A stretch of 64,000 nt of DNA from Thermoanaerobaculia bacterium (lineage in GTDB: Bacteria > Acidobacteriota > Thermoanaerobaculia > Gp7-AA8): positions 62,001 through 126,000 of the forward strand of contig JADGNZ010000008.1 of the NCBI GenBank assembly GCA_017883205.1. The letters are read 5' to 3'. The position numbers were made by a program, and so were the translations under genes. The notes under the pieces were generated by a model. The model saw only the letters and a program-made list of their open reading frames with translations. It was not told the DNA's origin and did no database searches. The stretch's first letter is position 1; every line of letters begins with the position of its first letter. Below, in pieces: positions 18,210 through 27,022 of this stretch.

Positions 18210-19694
18210 TCAATCGTGCGACGAGAAGGATCTGCCAGCAGGAAGCGACGGTTGCCATTGCGGCGGTACCGCTGGCCGCAGTTCCCCAACCCGGACAGCC
18301 GCCATCCGGCGCGGAGACCTCGCGACTGCGAGCACCGCTGTTCGTCGTATGGAAAGGAGCAGCACTGGTGCGATCGCCACGGTCCAGAAGACGGCGGTCC
18401 CTTCGTATGGGTAGTAGGCGAGAATCGAGGTGCTCGTCGTGTTCGCATACACGATCCATTGCAGGAGCGCGATCAGCACGAATGGCGCCAGACCGGCGAG
18501 CGCCCGGTCACATATGTTCCCAGCCCTGCTCTGCCGGCACGCCCGGATGGCAGCAATCACGACAAGGATCGATAGCAAAACGAACAGTCCGAAAACCAAT
18601 GGTCCGCACTCGTCGAGAACCTCCAGATACGCATTGTGTATCGGCACAATCAGCCAGGATCTCAGCTCGAACATTGTCAGCCGCAGAATGCCATTCCCCC
18701 ACCAGTTGAATCGATAGTCGCTCAGAAACAGCCTTGTCAGTTCCACGCGCAATGAAAAATTGCCGAGGTTCATGACGTCGAAGGAAAAGCCGCGGAATAC
18801 CACGTACGCGCCAATGATTGGCCACGACACTGCGAGCAAGCCAACGAGCGGCAGGATCAGTTTCAACGTCGCCGGACGCGTCCGGCGGAAAACCAGGAGC
18901 AATGCCAGCAGGAATAGAACGAACAAGCCGCCGCGAGTGAAGGTATTCAGCAACTCCATTAGCATGACTGCAATATAGGCGAGGTACACTGCTTTGCGGG
19001 TCACAAAGTACACACCTAACGCCAGCGTAATGAACATTGCCAGATATCCGGCGTATGACATGGCGGGCCCCAGCGCGCCGGAGCCAACCCTTCCCACATC
19101 CGCGCCAAATGTCGACGAATCGCCGGCGGTCGGCGACGACAATGACACAAAGAAACTCTCGCCCTTCGCGACTACCCTCACAACGATATTAAGGACAGAA
19201 AACAAGAACATCGCATTTAGCAGACCGAAGAGGTCCCGCTCTCGTACGATCAACGACGTCAGCAGGTAAAAGAGAGCCACGAATTGCCAGGCCGCGCCGA
19301 TCGAAAGTAAGAGAGCTTCCAACGGCGTGTGCGTTGCTATCTGGCTCGCCGTCAGCGCAATAGCAAACGCCCAGAGAGTCAACTCGATTGACCTCGCAAT
19401 CGTTCCGCGTGGCCTCCTCACACGACCTGTCACCAGAAGAATCACGAACAATGACAGAAGCAAGAGCGTGCTCAGTCCAAGAAACTGGTCGAAGTCCGGA
19501 ACGCTGAACGCGCGTATACCAGCCGCTCGGCCCGCATAGAAGGTGAACGGAAAGATCACGATCGAAACGAAGAGTGCAAAGCGGTAGCGACCTGCCGCCA
19601 CACAAGCCAGCCACGCCGTCATGCCAAACAGATTGCCGCCAAGGAGCAATACAAGGCCAGGCCAACCGCCGAACGCCAGGATTTTATCGAACAT
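18210..19694 (-). CDS. O-antigen polymerase/ligase-like membrane protein (second copy)
   Basis: A 494-residue protein with about twelve hydrophobic segments. A central stretch ELLNTFTRGGLFVLF matches the T-R-G/S region of Wzy_C proteins, and IVPIHNAYLEVLDECG gives the late periplasmic H-N-x-x-L motif. It is probably Wzy (polymerase), with the gene at 1792-3045 as ligase, or the reverse. The ATG at 19694 is preferred; a TTG ten codons earlier is possible. The start overlaps the TPR gene end by 11 bases. The C-terminal 35 residues are basic and Pro/Ser-rich and look like an unconserved tail. Confidence 0.75.
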   Translation of the reverse strand: MFDKILAFGGWPGLVLLLGGNLFGMTAWLACVAAGRYRFALFVSIVIFPFTFYAGRAAGIRAFSVPDFDQFLGLSTLLLLSLFVILLVTGRVRRPRGTIARSIELTLWAFAIALTASQIATHTPLEALLLSIGAAWQFVALFYLLTSLIVRERDLFGLLNAMFLFSVLNIVVRVVAKGESFFVSLSSPTAGDSSTFGADVGRVGSGALGPAMSYAGYLAMFITLALGVYFVTRKAVYLAYIAVMLMELLNTFTRGGLFVLFLLALLLVFRRTRPATLKLILPLVGLLAVSWPIIGAYVVFRGFSFDVMNLGNFSLRVELTRLFLSDYRFNWWGNGILRLTMFELRSWLIVPIHNAYLEVLDECGPLVFGLFVLLSILVVIAAIRACRQSRAGNICDRALAGLAPFVLIALLQWIVYANTTSTSILAYYPYEGTAVFWTVAIAPVLLLSIRRTAVLAVARSPRRMAAVRVGELRPAVPPQWQPSLPAGRSFSSHD

Positions 19695-20913
19695 GCTTAT
19701 TGCTGCCGGAGCTTGCGACTCCAATTTCTGCCGGCGCTTTAGTTTCTTTCAACCCCTTTTCAGCCGCCATCAGACCGGGCGCGAGTGCTAGCGCCTTCTT
19801 ATAGGAAGCCCTGGCAACATCGAGATCGCCGCGATGCTGATACCCAAGACCAAGTGAGAGGTAGACTAGGGGTGAGCTCGGATTGAGTCGGAGTGCCTGG
19901 TTGTAGTAACGCAGCGCTCCGTCGAGGTCACCCTGGCGCGTGGCAAGATCCCCCTGATAGACCGGAATCCAGAAGTTCTGCGGATCAACGGACGCGGCGT
20001 CTGCATAGGCTTGCGCGGCTTCCTTCAGCCGGCCGGCGGCCAGTGAGGCTGCGCCCAGCAGCACGATCGGTTCCGATTTCCCCGGAAACAATCGCCGCGC
20101 TTCGATAGACCAGTGTTGCGCGCCCGCGATATCCCCATTCGCCAGGCATATCTCACCGGCACCGAGATAACAAGCCATTGCCTTTGTCCGCGTAGCACAC
20201 TGCTCATAGAGACCAATCGCTGGCGCGGCAAGGCTCTTCTGCCTGAAGATTGCCGCTGCGTGAAGATAGCCGCGACTGTCGTCCGGCATTTGAGCGATGA
20301 ACGCCTCATTGATCCTAACCGCTTTCAGCCAGTCGCCGTTGCCCTCGGCAATTCGTGCAGCGGCCAGCAATCGGACCGGCTCGTCACTCTGATCGAGAGC
20401 GATACCTTGCTGATATCTCACGACTGCCTCCCGAGATTGTCCTGCATACCACAAAAGGTCGCCAAGCTTGTAGAACGTAGACGCCTTCGTATCGCCAACA
20501 GCGATCGCCGTGCGCAACGCTTCCGCAGAGCCCTCTCGCCAGCCGATGGCCTCGAACAGCCGAGCCGATCCTCCCGTTCGCCAGACCGCGAGCGCAGCGG
20601 CCTCGTCTCCAGCGCTCCTGTATGCCAACCCGAGGTAATAGCTAGACAGGTCGTCGCGTGACTTACCATGCCCATACCCTCGAAGAAACAGGATTGCTTC
20701 ATTTGGATGGCCCGCCTTCAGCGCCCCAAGGCCCGCGAAGTAATTGACACGGTCGTCGCCGGTTCCCGCCGGCATCACACACGGCGTATCCCTGCACTGA
20801 GTTGACTTCAAGCACTCGATCAGCTCCCGGTTTAGCGCGCAGCGGCGTGCGAGCTGTGGCTCCTCGTATGAAAGCAGGAGCGAGAGGATGATCGCGACGG
20901 TAGCGGTTTTCAT
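19684..20913 (-). CDS. TPR-repeat protein, exported
   Basis: A 409-residue protein with a short signal-like N-terminus (MKTATVAIILSLLLSYEE) followed by about nine tetratricopeptide repeats; the last ones (LATRQGDLDGALRYYNQALRLNPSS and the next) are close to consensus. Cysteines at both N-terminal ends (CALNRELIECLKSTQC) might form disulfides if it is periplasmic. TPR proteins in polysaccharide loci often act in assembly or secretion complexes with the polymerase, and this gene overlaps the Wzy-like gene. The function beyond a scaffold is inferred from position. Confidence 0.8.
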   Translation of the reverse strand: MKTATVAIILSLLLSYEEPQLARRCALNRELIECLKSTQCRDTPCVMPAGTGDDRVNYFAGLGALKAGHPNEAILFLRGYGHGKSRDDLSSYYLGLAYRSAGDEAAALAVWRTGGSARLFEAIGWREGSAEALRTAIAVGDTKASTFYKLGDLLWYAGQSREAVVRYQQGIALDQSDEPVRLLAAARIAEGNGDWLKAVRINEAFIAQMPDDSRGYLHAAAIFRQKSLAAPAIGLYEQCATRTKAMACYLGAGEICLANGDIAGAQHWSIEARRLFPGKSEPIVLLGAASLAAGRLKEAAQAYADAASVDPQNFWIPVYQGDLATRQGDLDGALRYYNQALRLNPSSPLVYLSLGLGYQHRGDLDVARASYKKALALAPGLMAAEKGLKETKAPAEIGVASSGSNKHVR

Positions 20914-20928
20914 GCTGCAGGAACTGCG

Positions 20929-21123
20929 CTACGCGAAAATTACCTTCATCAGCGGATGCGCTCCGGAGGTCGCAGAAGCACCTTGACTCAGTTTGGTGGC
21001 GTCTGCCGTAATGATCTCCAGGAGAGGATGGCAACTTCGCAACGTCCAGTAGTCGCGATCGAAGATGTTCGGCCGCAGCCGGTCAACGCCGTTGTCGTGA
21101 GCGAGCGTCTTCTGGTCCGTCAT
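20929..21123 (-). CDS. Small hypothetical protein after methyltransferase remnant
   Basis: A 64-residue open frame (MTDQKTLAHDNGVDRLRPN to MKVIFA). Its ATG overlaps the TAA that ends the degraded methyltransferase copy upstream (TAATG), the kind of coupling seen between real genes here. There is no recognisable domain, signal peptide or membrane helix. It may be an intact small gene, or the truncated front of another gene lost when this region recombined. Confidence 0.3.
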   Translation of the reverse strand: MTDQKTLAHDNGVDRLRPNIFDRDYWTLRSCHPLLEIITADATKLSQGASATSGAHPLMKVIFA

Positions 21124-21265
21124 TAATGCGCCTCTAGTGTGTGGCCGCCCCTCGCGACGGCAACGGCAATACTTGCACCGGAGTAGTACGAGTACAGTCG
21201 GGCGTCAGGATCGATTGCCGTGCATGCGGCGAGATCCGTGAAGTAATCATACGCGGTTCAGCGTT
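21124..21265 (-). pseudogene. 3' fragment of the methyltransferase gene at 21319-22164
   Basis: About 135 bases match the segment 21370-21505 of the intact methyltransferase in the same orientation and frame. The encoded peptide, YDYFTDLAACTAIDPDARLYS and then GGHTLEAH followed by TAA, parallels HDYFTDLAAYTASDPSARLYT and GGHTLDAP in the full gene. No N-terminal or SAM-binding part is present. The fragment is the tail of a second copy; a matching head fragment of the same family lies at 25580-25746. Confidence 0.75.
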
Positions 21266-21318
21266 GGGAATGAAGACGGAGAATATCGGGATTCATTTTT
21301 TCATGATCACTGGGGTCA

Positions 21319-22164
21319 TCACGCCGGACGCAGGTAACGTCGCAACGCCCCCGGATCGGTCAACGGGACATACGGTGCGTCTAGTGTGTGGCCGCCCTTC
21401 GCGACGACAACCGCAATGTTCGCGCCGGAGTCGTACGTGTAGAGTCGTGCGGAAGGATCGCTTGCGGTGTATGCGGCGAGATCTGTGAAGTAATCGTGCG
21501 CGTTCCAATGGTCGAGGAGCAGCACGAACTGGCGGCCGCTGGCGAGGAGATTGCTCAGCGCATTACGATAAGCGTCGGGCCGCTGAATATGCATCAGCAC
21601 CGTAACGGCATAGACAAGGTCCGGAAGGGGCTCTTCTTTGATTGATGTCTCCGTAAGGTCCATAATGCCGGTCGTGGTCTCGCGGAACACCTCAGGAAAG
21701 AGCTCTTGAAAAAACTTGATCTGTAACGGCGCGCGATCGTAACCGAAGAGCACAACGTCCCGCCCCAGCAATAGGCGTAGATTCGCAAGATAGCGTCCAC
21801 CGCCGACTCCGATTTCAGCGATCGACCGGATGCCGGGGAGGTTGCAAATCGCCTCGTAAACGCATCGGTGGGTCAGGTTGAGGGGCTTGCAATCCGCGAG
21901 CAAATATAGTTTCCCGTTCGTGAAGAGGAATTCCGCGTCTCGCAAATCGTCCGTAAAAAAGCGACGATTGAACTCGTTCTCGGCCCGGTAATGCGCAGGA
22001 TAGTCGTCCCAGTCAAAGTCGTCGATCGGCGAAAACATTCTCTTGATTGAGCGCAACTTCGCTCGCAGGTGCAGCCAAAGCGAGATGTGCGGCGCCTCGC
22101 CGGCGTACACGCGCGCATATTCTGCTGCGTTGGTGCGGGTATCCGCCTTGTTCGTGATTGTCAA
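21319..22164 (-). CDS. SAM-dependent methyltransferase
   Basis: A 281-residue protein. The core has a SAM-binding loop SIAEIGVGGGRYLANLR near residue 115, FGYDRAPLQIKFFQ, TTGIMDLTETS and YAVTVLMHIQRPDAYR, the usual order of class I methyltransferase motifs, preceded by an unusual 110-residue N-terminal extension. It probably methylates a sugar of the surface glycan. The stop of the neighbouring GT4 gene overlaps its ATG by four bases. Partial copies of its 3' end (21124-21265) and 5' end (25580-25746) show that the gene was duplicated and then broken. Confidence 0.75.
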   Translation of the reverse strand: MTITNKADTRTNAAEYARVYAGEAPHISLWLHLRAKLRSIKRMFSPIDDFDWDDYPAHYRAENEFNRRFFTDDLRDAEFLFTNGKLYLLADCKPLNLTHRCVYEAICNLPGIRSIAEIGVGGGRYLANLRLLLGRDVVLFGYDRAPLQIKFFQELFPEVFRETTTGIMDLTETSIKEEPLPDLVYAVTVLMHIQRPDAYRNALSNLLASGRQFVLLLDHWNAHDYFTDLAAYTASDPSARLYTYDSGANIAVVVAKGGHTLDAPYVPLTDPGALRRYLRPA

Positions 22165-23273
22165 TCATCACTCCTTTGCAATACTTCCCGGTAAACTTGG
22201 TGCGTCTCAGCGATCATTGCCTGGAGTGTCCATTTTCGTACTGCCGTTTCGCGGGCCGCGAAGGCCAGGCGGGCCGCAAAATCGCGGTCGAGCAGGAGCC
22301 GAACGACTGCGTCAGCAAAGGCGCCGGCCTCGAGGGTTTCGAGACGAACACCTGTTTCTCCATTCTTCACGATGTCTCGCAACGCCCCGGAATCCACAGC
22401 CACGACAGGCCTCCCCAGCAACATCGCCTCGACGACAGTCAGCCCGAACGCTTCGAGTCCCCGTCGCAGGTGAACCACGATATCCGCCGCTCCCATGATG
22501 CGGTCTGCATCGTCGCGCCATCCCAGAAATCTCACTGAGCTCTCGAGCCCTCTTTCCTTGACCGTTCTCTCCAGTTCCGAGCGCATTGGGCCATCGCCGG
22601 CGATACAAATCACAGCATCCCCGACCGACGCCAATATGCGAGGGACTGCGTCAACGAGAATGTCCGGTGCCTTCTCGTGCTCCAGACGGCCCGCAAAGAC
22701 AATGAGCGGAGCCTCGGAACTGACCCCTGCTTCAATCCGAAACTGTCGCAGCTCTTCCCTCGAATACTCCCTTGGCGGACTGACGCCCATCGTGATGTTT
22801 CTGATTCGGGCATTCCGGACGGCGAAGTACTCCCCCAGATATTCCTGTACTGATCTGCCGTAGACCATGACGTCTTTGCCAAGAGCGAGCCTGGTCAGGA
22901 GACCCTTACCGCCGGCGAAGTCATGAACGGAACAGACGAATCGCGCTCCCGCGGCGCGTGCCGCGGCCCGGCCGGCGAGTGATGAAAAGCGATGGTGGCT
23001 ATGAACGACATCGATCTGATTATCGCGAATTACCCTGCGGAGCGCCCAGAATGCCTTGGCGAACGTGCCGGGAGTCGATGGAAACAAGGGGACGATGAAC
23101 GACGGAACGTTCAACCCTTCAAGCGGACCGGGCCACTCATTCGCGCCAAAAGCCACGGCTGAAACGAAGTTATCGTCGTCGCCCCCAATGAGGTTCTCGA
23201 TCACTCGCGAAACGCCGCCCGGCTTGAAGCGCGGCACAACGTGCAGAACGCGAGTCCGGGGTTGAACGCTCAT
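22161..23273 (-). CDS. Glycosyltransferase family 4
   Basis: A 370-residue GT4 enzyme. The N-terminal domain begins VLHVVPRFKPGGVSRVIENL (glycine loop) and contains DVVHSHHRFSSL. The C-terminal domain has IVFAGRLEHEKAPDILVDA, ICIAGDGPMRSEL, VRFLGWRDDADRIMGAADI and the nucleotide-binding E-x7-E region RGLEAFGLTVVEAMLLGRPVV. It retains its donor, probably a nucleotide sugar, with retaining stereochemistry. MSVQ at 23273 is taken as the start, with GGGA upstream. It is coupled to the methyltransferase that follows by an ATGA overlap. Confidence 0.88.
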   Translation of the reverse strand: MSVQPRTRVLHVVPRFKPGGVSRVIENLIGGDDDNFVSAVAFGANEWPGPLEGLNVPSFIVPLFPSTPGTFAKAFWALRRVIRDNQIDVVHSHHRFSSLAGRAAARAAGARFVCSVHDFAGGKGLLTRLALGKDVMVYGRSVQEYLGEYFAVRNARIRNITMGVSPPREYSREELRQFRIEAGVSSEAPLIVFAGRLEHEKAPDILVDAVPRILASVGDAVICIAGDGPMRSELERTVKERGLESSVRFLGWRDDADRIMGAADIVVHLRRGLEAFGLTVVEAMLLGRPVVAVDSGALRDIVKNGETGVRLETLEAGAFADAVVRLLLDRDFAARLAFAARETAVRKWTLQAMIAETHQVYREVLQRSDD

Positions 23274-23434
23274 CGAGTCCCGACAGCAGCAGAGCAACCA
23301 ATCCCAGGCCAGCCGGCCATTTCACAGCGTGTGCACTCTCTTCCGTGCGCCCCGGCTGATACTCCATTGGGATGCCGGATACGCATAACACAGCGGTCCC
23401 TCACGATATGGTGGTTCAAAGATCTCAAAGTGGA

Positions 23435-24397
23435 TCACCGTGCTTCAGGAAGACGGAGCCAAACCCTCGTGCGACGCGGCAGAATCATCCTGGATGGCTT
23501 CCACGAAAGGAGAATCATGTAAACGAACGCGCGCCATCGGCGCCGGTTTTGTCGAAAAGCAGCCCTGAAGTTCTCCAGCGCATGGCGCTCGTCTCCTGCG
23601 CCGAGGTAGATCGTGGCCTGCGCATAATGTCCGCCCGCGTGGATTCTCTGGACCCAGTCAGCGGAAAGGCTCGGATCCGCGGCCAGGCATTTCGCAATGA
23701 CTTCATCGTGAGCGGCTGCCCACACTTCATGATCACTCGAAAGGCTCCCGGACGAAAAGCGCTCATAAGCGACCAGCGACTCGTCGATCAGCAGCGCGGG
23801 AAACTCGCGAGTCACCCGAACGAACAACTCCCAGTCTTCGCAACCGATCAGCTTCGTATCGAAGAGCCCGACCCGGCGCAGACACTCTCTTTTCACAGCA
23901 ACAGTCGAGTTAAAGATGAAGTTGCCCTCGAGGATCGAAGGATATACGTCGTGCCGCGTGCGAATGGGCAGGGTGCGGATATGCCGTCCATGCTCGTCGA
24001 CCATGTCCATCGTCGAGTAGAAAAGTCCGATCTCCGGATGCGCTTTCGCTGCTTCGGCATGGCGCTCGAGCTTGGTCGGATACCACCAATCGTCCGAGTC
24101 CAGAAAGGCAATCCACTCTCCCAAAGCACGACTGATCGCCAGATTTCTGGCCGCCGCCACACGTTGCCCCATCCCGCGAAAATACCGAATGCGATCGCCG
24201 AACTCGCATTTCAGCTGCCTCTCCGTCTCATCGGACCCGTCGTCCACGACGAGAATCTCGAAATCCGTGAGGGTTTGCGCGAGCACACTTCGCACGGCTT
24301 TCACTATCTTTTTTTCGCGATTGAACGTAGGGATCACAACCGAAAACATGGGATTCGAAGATCCGGGAATCGTTGCCGAGGACGATTCGCAACTCAT
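23435..24397 (-). CDS. Glycosyltransferase family 2
   Basis: A 320-residue inverting GT-A enzyme. It begins MSCESSSATIPGSSNP and then FSVVIPTFNREKKIVKAVRSV; the metal/nucleotide motifs follow: VVDDGSDE near residue 51 and FLDSDDWWYPTKLE near residue 99, then IGCEDWELFVRV (catalytic base region). The C-terminal 80 residues (HALENFRAAFRQNRRRWRAF) are helical, as in many relatives. A 161-base spacer separates it from the downstream GT4. Its ATG overlaps the FkbM gene stop (ATGA). Confidence 0.88.
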   Translation of the reverse strand: MSCESSSATIPGSSNPMFSVVIPTFNREKKIVKAVRSVLAQTLTDFEILVVDDGSDETERQLKCEFGDRIRYFRGMGQRVAAARNLAISRALGEWIAFLDSDDWWYPTKLERHAEAAKAHPEIGLFYSTMDMVDEHGRHIRTLPIRTRHDVYPSILEGNFIFNSTVAVKRECLRRVGLFDTKLIGCEDWELFVRVTREFPALLIDESLVAYERFSSGSLSSDHEVWAAAHDEVIAKCLAADPSLSADWVQRIHAGGHYAQATIYLGAGDERHALENFRAAFRQNRRRWRAFVYMILLSWKPSRMILPRRTRVWLRLPEAR

Positions 24398-25119
24398 GAC
24401 GATTGCCTCCCCTTTCGACGCGCCAGAGAGTTTGTGGTTCGAAACTGTTCTTGAGTCTCACGGTAGTGTTCCACTCTCGTCAAATAGCCCGACGGCGTAA
24501 TTCGACAGAGCTCGAACGATCCGTGTTCCTCAAAGAAATAGAAGAAGTCCTGAAAACAACTCCGCGAATCGATATTGCGACTGCCGAATTCGAACGTGAT
24601 GAGGTCGACCTTCCCGGCGCGGATGAGCTTCTCGGCGCCCGCGAGAACACCGAGCTCGTGCCCTTCGAAGTCGATCTTGAGTAGATCAATGTGCTCGATA
24701 CCCTGTTTCTGACAATACGCATCCAAAGTGTTGATTACCACCGTCTCCGATTGGGTCATCGAAATGCCAAAGTGATTCAGCCGCCGCTTGTAGAGCGATG
24801 CGATCCCGGAGGTATCTTCGTTCGAGTCGAGGGTCATCTGTCCTTGCTGACCGCCGAGGCCGCAATTGTTGAGAACGACTCGCTGATCGGAGCCGTGCTC
24901 GTTTCTCAGCGCGGCGAAAGTGACCGCGCTCGGCTCGAACGCGTGGACTCGAACAGCCGCATCTCCCAGCCCCTCGAGAAGCATGGATAGAAACTGGCCG
25001 CGGTTCGCTCCAACATCGAAGACGCAGAGAGGCCCGACCGTCGACCCCTCGATTCTTGCGAAGGAGCTTCCCGACGACTCGCTCGCCGCTGCTTTCCACG
25101 ACAGCGCTCGAGCCAACAC
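24394..25119 (-). CDS. FkbM family methyltransferase, N-terminus frameshifted
   Basis: The 241-residue open frame carries the whole FkbM core: CVFDVGANRGQFLSML (SAM loop), VHAFEPSAVTFAAL, DLLKIDFEGHELGVLAGAE and LITFEFGS. Upstream the expected family N-terminus is present but scattered. MKRFVKTLLAAVTANAAGQR starts at 25218 in the same frame and hits a TGA after 31 codons, while the following MGVGSSAVVESSGERVVGKL segment lies in another frame. Two opposite single-base indels explain this. Either the gene is inactivated or short by some 35 residues, or the sequence has errors. FkbM enzymes O-methylate sugars or other hydroxyls. Confidence 0.65.
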   Translation of the reverse strand: MLARALSWKAAASESSGSSFARIEGSTVGPLCVFDVGANRGQFLSMLLEGLGDAAVRVHAFEPSAVTFAALRNEHGSDQRVVLNNCGLGGQQGQMTLDSNEDTSGIASLYKRRLNHFGISMTQSETVVINTLDAYCQKQGIEHIDLLKIDFEGHELGVLAGAEKLIRAGKVDLITFEFGSRNIDSRSCFQDFFYFFEEHGSFELCRITPSGYLTRVEHYRETQEQFRTTNSLARRKGRQSS

Positions 25120-25217
25120 CCATCAGCACTGCATGGCAACGACGAGTCGTTCCAACAGGCGCTGTCCAGCCGCGTTCGCGGTGACCGCGGCAAGAAGAGT
25201 CTTGACGAACCTCTTCA

Positions 25218-25515
25218 TCACGTAGCGCCGCCTTCCCCGGAATCGGACCGCGGGCCACGCCGCAGTGCGCCAAACGCCTGATGATACCGCCGGTGATAGG
25301 TATGGTCGCGGAGCGCGCGCCTGCGGCCGGCAGCTTGTATGGCGGCAGAGGTGCCTGAATTCCCAAGAAGAACTTCACCTTGTCGAGAAGGTCGTATTGA
25401 TTGCGATAGACCACGACTTCCTTTCTCCGGCTCAACATCTCCGCGAGCTCGTCCATGTAGCCTGTGCAGTAGAGCGCGCGCTCATGGGAGCCTCGAACTC
25501 GCGCAGGTGAAGATG
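25218..25515 (-). pseudogene. C-terminal fragment of a CgeB-like glycosyltransferase, frameshifted
   Basis: The minus strand encodes GSHERALYCTGYMDELAEML and KEVVVYRNQYDLLDKVKFFLG, then in a second frame AAGRRRALRDHTYHRRYHQAF. Together they mirror the C-terminus of the intact gene at 25792-26835 (LYASPDDLIETIRYYL, then EEIAIRAYERTTREHTMVHRF). The frame break is around 25358-25365. Nothing N-terminal remains. The TGA at 25218-25220 overlaps the ATG of the displaced FkbM N-terminus, so this was once the gene before FkbM in the operon. Confidence 0.7.
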
Positions 25516-25579
25516 CCGCGTGATCGGGCGGGTGGATCGTTTCGATCATAGACATCGAGGCCCCCCCTGCGCACTACCG

Positions 25580-25746
25580 GGCTGAGGACTCGCAAATCGT
25601 CCGTAAAGAACGAGAACCTTCTCTTGAGCGAGCGGCGCACAGGTGCAAACCAGAGCGAGATGCGCGGGCCTCCCCCGCGTACACGTGCATATTCGGCTGC
25701 GTTGGTAGGACAACGCTTTGTTAGTGGTCGAGAATCGTCACTCATT
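25580..25746 (-). pseudogene. 5' fragment of the methyltransferase gene, with internal deletions
   Basis: From the ATG at 25746 the peptide TNAAEYARVRGGGPRISLW, then a shortened linker and FFTDDLR, parallels TNAAEYARVYAGEAPHISLW and FFTDDLRDAEF of the intact methyltransferase at 21319-22164. About 27 codons between these blocks are missing and the frame then runs into unrelated sequence. With the tail fragment at 21124-21265 it brackets the intact copy and four glycan genes. Confidence 0.72.
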
Positions 25747-25791
25747 GGCACGCTGTGGGTCACGTCAACGACAGATAGTCCTGATTCCACT

Positions 25792-26835
25792 TCACAGAGT
25801 GACCAGCAGATCTGAATGACCGGTCCGTCCGAGCAAATCACGGAACCGGTGCACCATCGTGTGTTCTCTCGTGGTGCGCTCGTACGCCCGAATGGCGATC
25901 TCTTCACGCTCGTCGTCGTGTTTCAGGTAGTAGCGTATCGTCTCGATGAGATCGTCCGGCGACGCGTAAAGCGCAATCTCCTCACCGATCCGATAATGGC
26001 GCTCGAGACCCTCGACGTAATAGGAGAGCTGGAATCCACCGCATGCACTGATTTCAAAATGGCGCCCCTTGACCTGCTCCCGGTCCTTCGCGTCGCCTCG
26101 CATGATGGTCCGCTTCCAGGCCCGTAGCGTTTCCGTGATGGGCCTTCTGAGGGCCAGCACATAACGCAGGTCCCACGATGTCGAGTTCGACAGGTTGAGG
26201 TTGATCCTGGCCTGGTTGAAGATCCGCACCATATCATCCTCGCCGGCATGGCCAGTGCCCCAGCCATGTCCCCAGACGCCAACGTTGATGCCCGCTCTTC
26301 TGATCTGCCTGATCCACCACGCTCTGTAGGGATGAAATTGTCCGACGAAAGCCACGTCGTAGATCTTTTCGAAGTCCTTCTTCATAAAGATTTCGTGATT
26401 GCAACCGAAAGGGGAGTAGACCGCGTTGGCCGACCCCGCCTCGCGAAACCGGCGCACCCCATTCACATCAGACGTGGTCACGTACGTGAAGTGGGGCGCC
26501 CAGAAGTCCGAATACTCTCTCCGCCACACGTCGTCGAAGAAATATGCGACCGTCGTCGTGTATTTCTTGAGCTCGTCCATCACGGCCGGGTCAAATTGAT
26601 CCCTGAATGGCACGAGCAGCACGAAGGCCGGCCGGTCGCGTTTGACAAGGGCTAGCAGCGATTCGTTCATGCGCTGAAGGCCGCCTTCGCGCGCCTTTTG
26701 CATGAAGTCGAACGTGTCGACGCTGCCGACGGCCTGTTCCAGCGGCTTGTAAAGGTTGTAATACTCGTACGACAGGCCGTGCTCTTCGCGACCATTATTG
26801 AAGAGGGACGCCACAAACATAACGCGGTTCGTCAT
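25792..26835 (-). CDS. CgeB-like glycosyltransferase
   Basis: A 347-residue protein. The N-terminal half has NGREEHGLSYEYYNLYKPLE and a VAYFFDDVWRREYSDFWAP segment; the C-terminal half has DVAFVGQFHPYRAWWIRQIR, GVWGHGWG, RIFNQARINLNLSNSTSWD, GRHFEISACGGFQLSYY and SPDDLIETIRYYLKHDDERE, the order of CgeB/DUF3880-type GT-B enzymes with the conserved E-x-x-A-C-GG-F motif. It likely adds a sugar to the glycan or a glycoprotein. MTNRVMFVAS at 26835 is the start; upstream codons look random. A dead relative's tail lies 277 bases downstream in the transcript. Confidence 0.8.
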   Translation of the reverse strand: MTNRVMFVASLFNNGREEHGLSYEYYNLYKPLEQAVGSVDTFDFMQKAREGGLQRMNESLLALVKRDRPAFVLLVPFRDQFDPAVMDELKKYTTTVAYFFDDVWRREYSDFWAPHFTYVTTSDVNGVRRFREAGSANAVYSPFGCNHEIFMKKDFEKIYDVAFVGQFHPYRAWWIRQIRRAGINVGVWGHGWGTGHAGEDDMVRIFNQARINLNLSNSTSWDLRYVLALRRPITETLRAWKRTIMRGDAKDREQVKGRHFEISACGGFQLSYYVEGLERHYRIGEEIALYASPDDLIETIRYYLKHDDEREEIAIRAYERTTREHTMVHRFRDLLGRTGHSDLLVTL

Positions 26836-27022
26836 TGAGCCATATCCTCTACCAACGGGGCATCGATTAACTGCTGGGAAGGCAGCCAGGAGGAACGAGC
26901 AGGAGACCCCATCGCCCCACCGCAAATAGATAGGATTTCGCTCACGTCACCCTTGGCTCTTTGGCGTGAATGATCGGGCGCATTACGTGGCCGCGAGGTT
27001 TGATCCTGCCGACAACCGCGGG

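Noticed and set aside
12975-26800. Insertion sequences as cause of the broken genes
   Set aside because: I searched the decayed stretches for transposase-like frames and terminal repeats and saw none; recombination between gene copies explains them better.
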